Shown here: in pieces, positions 7,157-11,158 of the stretch
How the letters are laid out: each line of letters starts with the position of its first letter
How positions within the stretch are numbered: the first letter of the stretch is position 1
Source: Flavobacterium sp.
GTDB taxonomy: Bacteria; Bacteroidota; Bacteroidia; Flavobacteriales; Flavobacteriaceae
Reading direction: 5' to 3'
Assembly (NCBI GenBank): GCA_030152225.1
Contig: JASLHL010000056.1
Coordinates: 1-11,158, forward strand
DNA: 11,158 nt
Position numbers and translations under genes: made by a program
The notes under the pieces: generated by a model
Databases searched by the model: none
What the model saw: the letters and a program-made list of their open reading frames with translations, nothing else
Told to the model about the DNA's origin: nothing

Positions 7157-7179
7157 AAGTGAGTTATTATTACTCACTT
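7157..7179. other. 8-bp perfect hairpin/palindrome
   Basis: AAGTGAGT (7157-7164) and ACTCACTT (7172-7179) pair perfectly around TATTATT. It sits in the divergent AraC/MFS intergenic region about 190 bp before the MFS -7 box. It could be a dimeric regulator's operator or an RNA hairpin. No strong T run follows on the plus strand. Confidence 0.4.
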
Positions 7180-7204
7180 AAAGATTTTCATTTAATTTTT
7201 AGCT

Positions 7205-7285
7205 ACTACTATTTGTCATCAACACGCCGTTCAAACTGCGTGTCAACTAAATTGTTCTTCTATCTATTTAGTGACAAATAGTAGT
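7205..7285 (+). other. Three-way-junction element with 14-bp closing stem
   Basis: A perfect 14-bp inverted repeat (7205-7218 with 7272-7285) encloses two side hairpins. Arm 1 is ACACGC/GCGTGT (7222-7227/7238-7243). Arm 2 is CTAAAT/ATTTAG (7247-7252/7266-7271). The three stems tile the 81 bases with only 3-nt linkers (7219-7221, 7244-7246) and none before the closing strand. A T-rich stretch follows on the plus strand. The 7-bp ATTTTTA lies close outside both ends (7195-7201, 7288-7294). It could be an untranslated RNA with terminator, or a tiny MITE-like palindromic element. It lies upstream of the MFS -7 box, so it is probably not in that mRNA. Confidence 0.6.
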
Positions 7286-7362
7286 TTATTTTTATTATTT
7301 TATCTAATTCTAAATAGCACTACCCCACTTAGACAAACTGTTCTTTACACTTAATAAAGCGC

Positions 7363-7370
7363 TATATTTG
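7363..7370 (+). promoter_or_regulatory. -7 box (TATATTTG) of the MFS exporter gene
   Basis: TATATTTG is an exact TAnnTTTG match and is followed by C, as is frequent. A near-match TTC (7341-7343) sits 19 bp upstream in the -33 position. Since this box touches the ATG at 7372, transcription should begin after that codon. This is why the start at 7438 is preferred for the gene. Confidence 0.65.
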
Positions 7371-7437
7371 CATGCTTTTTCCTTTCCTCAGCACAGGAAT
7401 CAAAAGGAACAAGGCAGAACGCAAAGATCATTCAATT

Positions 7438-8664
7438 ATGGAAACAAAGACAACAATACCTTTTTCAAGGTATGAGAAATTTGTCATCTTTATACTGGCT
7501 ATTACCCAATTTACCGTTATTTTAGACTTTATGGTTATGGCACCCTTAGGGGATTTACTCCTAAAGAGTTTAGCCATGGATACGCAAGATTTTGGAATTG
7601 CGGTATCGGCTTATGCTTTTAGTGCAGGTGCATCGGGGCTACTAACCGCAGGTTTTGCGGATAAATTTGATCGCAAAAAATTATTGCTGTTCTTCTATAT
7701 TGGTTTTATCGTTGGAACCTTGTTCTGTGGTTTGGCCTACTCCTATGAAACACTGGTTGCAGCTCGAATTTTCACGGGTCTATTTGGCGGTGTAATCGGT
7801 TCTATCTCTATGGCAATCATTACAGATATCTTTAGCTTACAACAACGTGGACGCGTGATGGGATTTATTCAAATGGGATTTGGGGCGAGTCAAGTATTGG
7901 GTATTCCCATTGGTCTTTATGTCGCTAATAAATGGGTATGGGAAGCTCCTTTCTTTTTAATTGTCGCTCTTTCCATTCTTATCGCAGGGCTTATTTTCCT
8001 ATACCTACGTCCTGTCAATGCACATTTGGCTTTACAACAAGAAAATAAACCGCTGGTTCACTTATGGAATACGCTCAAAAACAAAGAATACCGCATCGGT
8101 TTTGTCGCTACTACCTTTCTATCCGTAGGCGGCTTTATGATGATGCCCTTCGGTACCATATTTGCCGTTAATAACTTAGGAGTGCATCCGGATCAATTGC
8201 CTTTGCTCTTTATGGTTTCGGGAGTAACTTCTCTTATTTTTATGCCTTTTATTGGTAAACTCAGTGATAAAATGAACAAATACCTCCTCTTTAGTATCGC
8301 TTCTTTTTGGTTGATGCTCGTTTGTGTGGTGTATACGAATATGGCGCAAATTCCGCTGTGGTTGGTTATGCTGATTAATATTTTCATGATGTTCGGAATT
8401 ATGAGCCGCATGGTACCATCTTCTGCACTTACTAGTGCTGTACCTGAAGGAAAAGATCGCGGTGCTTTTATGAGCATCAACTCCTCTATTCAACAGATTG
8501 CTGGCGGAATTGCCGCAGCAATCGCAGGACTTATCGTTTATCAAGAGCACAAAAATAGCCCCCTAATGAACTATGACATTGTAGGCTATGTTGTTGTAGG
8601 TGTTTCTTGCTTGAGTATCCTCTTGATGTATCGCGTAAATCAATTGATTAAAACGAAGCGATAA
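7438..8664 (+). CDS. MFS exporter, DHA1-type (12 TM)
   Basis: With the start at 7438 this is a 408-aa inner-membrane protein with about twelve hydrophobic segments and a central cytoplasmic loop (about 191-218). Motif A is clear after TM2: GFADKFDRKK (72-81). A second, degenerate copy after TM8 reads GKLSDKMNK (273-281). A glycine-rich antiporter-like stretch GFGASQVLGIPIG (147-159) fits drug:H+ antiporters. The product is therefore probably a multidrug, sugar or arabinose-type exporter of the AraJ/YdhP kind, with substrate unknown. The frame is open from an ATG at 7372, but that codon touches the TATATTTG promoter box, and METKTTIPFSRYEKF gives the typical short N-terminus. It appears monocistronic and is followed after 3 bp by a 25-copy heptamer array. 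Confidence 0.87.
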   Translation: METKTTIPFSRYEKFVIFILAITQFTVILDFMVMAPLGDLLLKSLAMDTQDFGIAVSAYAFSAGASGLLTAGFADKFDRKKLLLFFYIGFIVGTLFCGLAYSYETLVAARIFTGLFGGVIGSISMAIITDIFSLQQRGRVMGFIQMGFGASQVLGIPIGLYVANKWVWEAPFFLIVALSILIAGLIFLYLRPVNAHLALQQENKPLVHLWNTLKNKEYRIGFVATTFLSVGGFMMMPFGTIFAVNNLGVHPDQLPLLFMVSGVTSLIFMPFIGKLSDKMNKYLLFSIASFWLMLVCVVYTNMAQIPLWLVMLINIFMMFGIMSRMVPSSALTSAVPEGKDRGAFMSINSSIQQIAGGIAAAIAGLIVYQEHKNSPLMNYDIVGYVVVGVSCLSILLMYRVNQLIKTKR

Positions 8665-8667
8665 CTG

Positions 8668-8842
8668 GGTTATGAGTTATGAGTTATGAGTTATGGGTTA
8701 TGAGTTATGGGTTATGAGTTATGAGTTATGGGTTATGGGTTATGAGTTATGGGTTATGAGTTATGGGTTATGAGTTATGGGTTATGGGTTATGGGTTATG
8801 AGTTATGGGTTATGAGTTATGGGTTATGAGTTATGGGTTATG
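8668..8842 (+). repeat. 25-copy uninterrupted heptamer array RGTTATG
   Basis: Exactly 175 bp divide into 25 contiguous units, 13 GGTTATG and 12 AGTTATG, with no other variation. The only polymorphic position is the first base, and much of the array alternates A and G (14-bp super-period). The plus strand has no C. Every G-type unit follows a G, so GGG runs recur, 14 in all counting the one at the 3' edge (8842-8844). It starts 3 bp after the MFS stop codon. It is a likely VNTR. Confidence 0.98.
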
Positions 8843-8906
8843 GGTGATTTGTTCTTTGTGTGGTTTCTGTAGTCTATTACAAACCATGAATCGAAAATTA
8901 AATAAA

Positions 8907-9027
8907 TTATTTATCTACAATCCAATCCGCATGTCCTTGAGGAACGTAAGGTCGCACCTTTTTGTCCCCCTCCCTATTAGATAAAAATAGTATAGCGTTT
9001 ATTTTGATTGACTGATGCGATGCTTCC
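8907..9027 (-). pseudogene. Possible C-terminal remnant of an unknown gene
   Basis: Read on the minus strand from 9027, just inside an in-frame TAG, to the TAA at 8907-8909 there are about 39 open codons without an ATG. The end reads SNREGDKKVRPYVPQG and then HADWIVDK. The composition (W, P, G, charged residues) looks protein-like and the DNA is less AT-rich than its surroundings. I do not recognise the family. The fragment stops next to the palindrome at 9020-9038, as though the 5' part were lost or displaced. Chance cannot be excluded. Confidence 0.3.
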
Positions 9028-9044
9028 TACGTCAGCATGACAAA
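9016..9044. repeat. Palindromic sequence resembling a dispersed intergenic repeat
   Basis: ATGCT (9020-9024) and AGCAT (9034-9038) form a stem around TCCTACGTC, followed by GACAA. The layout resembles short palindromic intergenic repeats of the general form NNNCT-TCCTTCGTC-AGNNN-TGACAA that I recall from Bacteroidetes genomes. That recollection was not checked, and only one copy is in this window. Confidence 0.35.
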
Positions 9045-9115
9045 TTCTTAATACGCATTTTTTCTAGGAAACAAAATATCAGAAATTAGAAGGGAGTTAG
9101 ATAATGAGATGTAAC

Positions 9116-9150
9116 AAAAAAAGGTTATCTCTTCCACAGAAATAACCTTT
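9116..9150 (-). terminator. Rho-independent terminator of the MBL hydrolase operon
   Basis: The 9-bp stem AAAGGTTAT (9120-9128) / ATAACCTTT (9142-9150) is perfect. Read on the minus strand it is followed by a run of seven T (complement of 9116-9122). It lies 26 bp beyond the stop of the MBL gene. Confidence 0.8.
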
Positions 9151-9176
9151 ATAAAACTTGTAATACAGCTCAAACT

Positions 9177-9938
9177 TTACGTATTCCTACAATTATCCCA
9201 CTCTTCTGCATCGTGATAACCGAACACACAAATTTCTGGATGATCCACAACAAATACCTTCAATCGTTCCAGATTGAACAGGCGTTGTATATTATCTGCC
9301 GCTCTTGCCTTAGTTAACTCATGTACAGGATGTAAGGGATCCGTTAATTCTGCTCGAAGATAGTAAGCATCTCCAACATAAAAATAAGTTTGTTTTTCTA
9401 TAGTAAAAGCAACACCACAGTGTCCCAATGTATGTCCAAATAAGGGAATCAAGGCAAGAGATAAATCGGGATGCAAGGCTAGATATCTCGCCTCAAAGCC
9501 CAACCAAGTATCCGTTGAAGGACCGTACGTTTGTATTAAAGGTCGATGTTGTAAAACAAAGTCGAGATACCTCGCTTCTGGTTTGTAAAAACTAGTTAAT
9601 TCTTCTTGTGCTACGTGAATTTTAGCTTTAGGAAAATCGAGCAACCCACTGCTGTGATCACAATCCAAATGGGACAATACGATATCCGTTACATCCAAAG
9701 GATTTAAGCCCAAATTTAGAATTTGATCTTTTGCTGATTGGAAAGCCCTAAAATTGAAACCTACTTGTTGAATCAGCACTTCAGTAAAGTGTAAATTTGG
9801 ATCGACTAAATCTTGACTACTAATACCCGCATCAACTAAGATAAGCTGCTTTTTCATTTGAATCAAGATGCAATGTCCGATAGCTCTATCTCCTGTTGGA
9901 GACTGAATTTCAACGCAATTTAAGTGATGTACTTTCAT
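9177..9938 (-). CDS. MBL-fold metallo-hydrolase (AHL lactonase-like)
   Basis: This 253-aa cytosolic protein has no signal peptide. The metallo-beta-lactamase core is visible. A strand ending LILVDAG (32-38) carries the conserved Asp-x-Gly. The metal motif SHLDCDHSSG (89-98) follows, then GHTLGH (168-173), a YVGDAYY segment with D190, and a C-terminal His (H233 or H242). The metal motif is HxDxDH rather than the textbook HxHxDH. Asp at this position may be normal in its subfamily, but it could change metal site 1. The overall layout resembles the lactonase/glyoxalase-II side of the superfamily. The substrate is unknown. It follows an AraC gene by 72 bp on the same strand and ends at a strong terminator, so it is probably the last gene of a three-gene operon. 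Confidence 0.85.
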   Translation of the reverse strand: MKVHHLNCVEIQSPTGDRAIGHCILIQMKKQLILVDAGISSQDLVDPNLHFTEVLIQQVGFNFRAFQSAKDQILNLGLNPLDVTDIVLSHLDCDHSSGLLDFPKAKIHVAQEELTSFYKPEARYLDFVLQHRPLIQTYGPSTDTWLGFEARYLALHPDLSLALIPLFGHTLGHCGVAFTIEKQTYFYVGDAYYLRAELTDPLHPVHELTKARAADNIQRLFNLERLKVFVVDHPEICVFGYHDAEEWDNCRNT

Positions 9939-10010
9939 GTGTTCTCTAATTAAATAAACGACAAACTACGTTTATCTTCTGCTTAAAAAATAGAACAAAA
10001 ACGACAACAA

Positions 10011-10829
10011 TTACTGGGAGAGAATTCGCAAACGACTGTGGTGTATTACTTCACTTTCATTATAGTTCCATTGTTTATCCATAAACTCTTTGGGGGTATA
10101 ACCAGAGTAAAACTTGAAAATACGCCCAAAATGCGCTTGATCGGCATAATTTAATGCATAAGCGATATCGACTATCTTTGTTTCTGGGTGTTTTTTCAAA
10201 CAATATGCCGCTTTTTGAAACTTGATGAGCTGTCTATAGGCTTCAAAACTTAGCCCTACATAGGATTTGAAATCTCGTTGAAATTTACGAGCAGAAACAT
10301 GATGCATCTGAGCCACTTGGCTACTAGAGAAAGTGAAATAGGAATCAAAATTAGAAACAATAGGAATGATATAGGGATTTTGTTCAACACGACAATTCAA
10401 AGCCCTAAAATAGGCATTAAAATAAGCAACAAATGACATCCAATGTTCAAACTCAACGAGGGGTTCTATAGCTAATCCTCGAAATAGCTCTCGTGCGTCT
10501 AAACAACAATCTGTTAACACAGAGGCGTCAATTCCCATAAGTTGTTTAAAGGCATAGGGCTGGAATTGAATACCAAAAAACAAAGTCCCTGCTTCACATT
10601 CATTCAAACAGAATCCCTTTGATTTTTGTCCGTAAATAAAACACAGAGGCAAAACGTCGGTTCCCCTAAAAAGGCCTGGATTACCTTGTACATGTTGAAA
10701 GATTAACCCTGGATAGCCATCGGAAAAAATGCGATACGTTGGATGCTTAACACTCGCTGCATCCGCATACCAATAGCCTTGAATTAAAAAGCGTAAATCC
10801 AACGGGGGGGCAACTAGTTGTATATTCAT
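10011..10829 (-). CDS. AraC family regulator (DUF6597-type N-terminus)
   Basis: This 272-aa protein starts at the ATG at 10829; a GTG directly upstream at 10832 is in frame but less likely. The N-terminal half (about 2-105, beginning APPLDLRFLIQGYW) has the look of the DUF6597 sensor domain found in many AraC proteins. The C-terminal AraC DNA-binding domain has HTH units near 170-191 (SQVAQMHHVSARKFQRDF) and 218-241 (KIVDIAYALNYADQAHFGRIF). It ends with the usual FYSGYTPKEF signature (240-249). It is sandwiched between a ferredoxin-like gene (29-bp gap) and the MBL hydrolase (72-bp gap), all on one strand, so it may control this operon. A C7 tract lies in codons 7-9. Confidence 0.9.
   Translation of the reverse strand: MNIQLVAPPLDLRFLIQGYWYADAASVKHPTYRIFSDGYPGLIFQHVQGNPGLFRGTDVLPLCFIYGQKSKGFCLNECEAGTLFFGIQFQPYAFKQLMGIDASVLTDCCLDARELFRGLAIEPLVEFEHWMSFVAYFNAYFRALNCRVEQNPYIIPIVSNFDSYFTFSSSQVAQMHHVSARKFQRDFKSYVGLSFEAYRQLIKFQKAAYCLKKHPETKIVDIAYALNYADQAHFGRIFKFYSGYTPKEFMDKQWNYNESEVIHHSRLRILSQ
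10804..10810 (-). repeat. C7 homopolymer inside the 5' end of the AraC gene
   Basis: Codons 7-9 read GCC CCC CCG on the coding strand, an uninterrupted seven-C run in otherwise AT-rich DNA. A slip of one base would cause an early frameshift. Seven is at the short end for phase variation. Confidence 0.5.
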
Positions 10830-10861
10830 CACACTAAAAAATGAAGCACTGAATGCTAAAT

Positions 10862-11140
10862 TTAAGAAGTTAATACAGCACTCGTAATGTATTTTTCAAA
10901 TATTTTTTTCGCCTTTTTCTTTGTGACTTCCTTTTTGTAGGTATCGTGTTCAGAAAGGTAAACTACTGGTGCTTTCTTACACATCCCTTGGCATTTCATC
11001 TGACAGAGGTTGTAATCAGCACTCATCCCACTTTCTTCCAACAAATCTTGGAAGCACGCTTTGGCTTCTTCATTGTATCGGCAACATTTTTTTCCATCGC
11101 AAACGAAGATTGTTCGCTCACCTTTCTTAACTTTACTCAT
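10862..11140 (-). CDS. Thioredoxin-like [2Fe-2S] ferredoxin-domain protein
   Basis: This 92-aa protein starts at the ATG at 11140 (MSKVKKGERT); a TTG three codons upstream is an unlikely alternative. It has the compact thioredoxin-fold ferredoxin pattern. A first Cys pair sits in FVCDGKKCC (C14 and C19, with an extra C20) and a second in CQMKCQGMCKKAP (C46, C50, C54). Cx4C...Cx3C is the ligand spacing of this family, also seen in the NuoE-like domain. After the last Cys comes a short beta segment (PVVYL) and a Lys-rich C-terminus. It would be a cytosolic electron carrier or cluster-binding protein with unknown partner. It is the most upstream visible gene of the minus-strand cluster. Genes before it lie outside the window. 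Confidence 0.85.
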   Translation of the reverse strand: MSKVKKGERTIFVCDGKKCCRYNEEAKACFQDLLEESGMSADYNLCQMKCQGMCKKAPVVYLSEHDTYKKEVTKKKAKKIFEKYITSAVLTS

Positions 11141-11158
11141 TTGGATCAAAGTTTGCTG

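Larger units (their letters stand above)
6959..7362. other. Structured intergenic region between AraC and MFS exporter
   Basis: This AT-rich stretch of about 400 bp separates the minus-strand AraC gene and the plus-strand MFS gene. No convincing ORF was found in it. It holds an 8-bp hairpin (7157-7179), a three-way-junction-like element (7205-7285) with a T-rich right flank, and the approach to the MFS promoter. No TAnnTTTG box was found for the AraC gene. Confidence 0.5.
8843..9115. other. Intergenic stretch without a clear intact gene
   Basis: Between the heptamer array and the terminator at 9116 no intact gene is evident. The stretch contains a possible C-terminal gene fragment on the minus strand (8907-9027) and a palindromic sequence (9016-9044). 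A 32-codon plus-strand frame (8886-8984) overlaps the fragment antisense. Confidence 0.5.

Noticed and set aside
7205..7285. Reading the branched element as a tRNA or an integron attC site
   Set aside because: There is no T-loop or anticodon-arm consensus and no CCA end. The closing stem is 14 bp, attC sites fold as one bulged hairpin, and no integrase is nearby.
8176..8550. Minus-strand frames of 124 and 95 aa opposite the MFS exporter
   Set aside because: They overlap conserved membrane-protein coding sequence and have His/Asn/Ser-rich, non-protein-like composition.
171..8842. Tandem arrays as CRISPR
   Set aside because: Units are 7 bp and contiguous with no spacers, and no cas genes are present.
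8948..8963. AAGGT-CGC-ACCTT hairpin followed by TTT as terminator of the MFS exporter
   Set aside because: The stem is only 5 bp with a 3-nt loop and a short T run, and it falls inside the possible gene remnant; too weak to call.
8886..8984. 32-codon plus-strand ORF starting MNRKLNKLF
   Set aside because: Short, with no promoter or domain. It is antisense to the more protein-like minus-strand fragment.
9946..10000. GTAGTTTGTC and, before the first AraC gene, GTACTTTGTG as -7 boxes
   Set aside because: Both are one base short of TAnnTTTG (TAnTTTG), so they were not called as promoters.

Overview
The window looks like chromosomal DNA of a low-GC Bacteroidetes, most likely a Flavobacteriaceae member (Myroides/Flavobacterium-like). 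The grounds are AT-rich intergenic DNA, weak or absent Shine-Dalgarno sites, TAnnTTTG-type -7 promoter boxes ahead of several genes, and a gene set typical of that group. The taxon is inferred from style and was not checked by any search.

Left block (1-1882): a plus-strand terminator of an unseen upstream gene is followed by two short heptamer arrays. Next come a small P-loop AAA_28/NadR-like ATPase and a TSUP (TauE/SafE) membrane transporter with its own -7 box. A 281-bp convergent gap follows. It holds more 7-bp-periodic DNA, a 15-bp inverted repeat, nested hairpins and a possible 36-aa membrane peptide.

Central block (1883-6895, minus strand): a tripartite efflux operon in the order TolC-type outer-membrane factor, HlyD/EmrA-type adaptor, 14-TM-type MFS pump, with 15-19 bp gaps. 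A clear TTG-N20-TAACTTTG promoter precedes TolC. An AraC-family regulator lies directly upstream on the same strand and is the likely controller.

Next (6896-8664): a divergent intergenic region carries an 8-bp hairpin and a nested element that can fold as a three-way junction. It ends in a -7 box just before a DHA1-type 12-TM MFS exporter, whose start should be moved to 7438. Its stop codon is followed almost at once by 25 uninterrupted copies of RGTTATG, a telomere-like, C-free, GGG-rich array.

Right block (8843-11158, minus strand): a 330-bp gap holds a palindromic, possibly dispersed repeat, a possible C-terminal gene remnant and a terminator. Then comes a probable operon of a thioredoxin-like [2Fe-2S] ferredoxin, a second AraC regulator (with a C7 tract near its start) and an MBL-fold hydrolase.

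The most unusual feature is in the intergenic DNA. Six arrays of different sequence all have a period of exactly 7 bp. Three abut stop codons within 1-4 bp, and three are related in inverted orientation around the left genes and the convergent gap.
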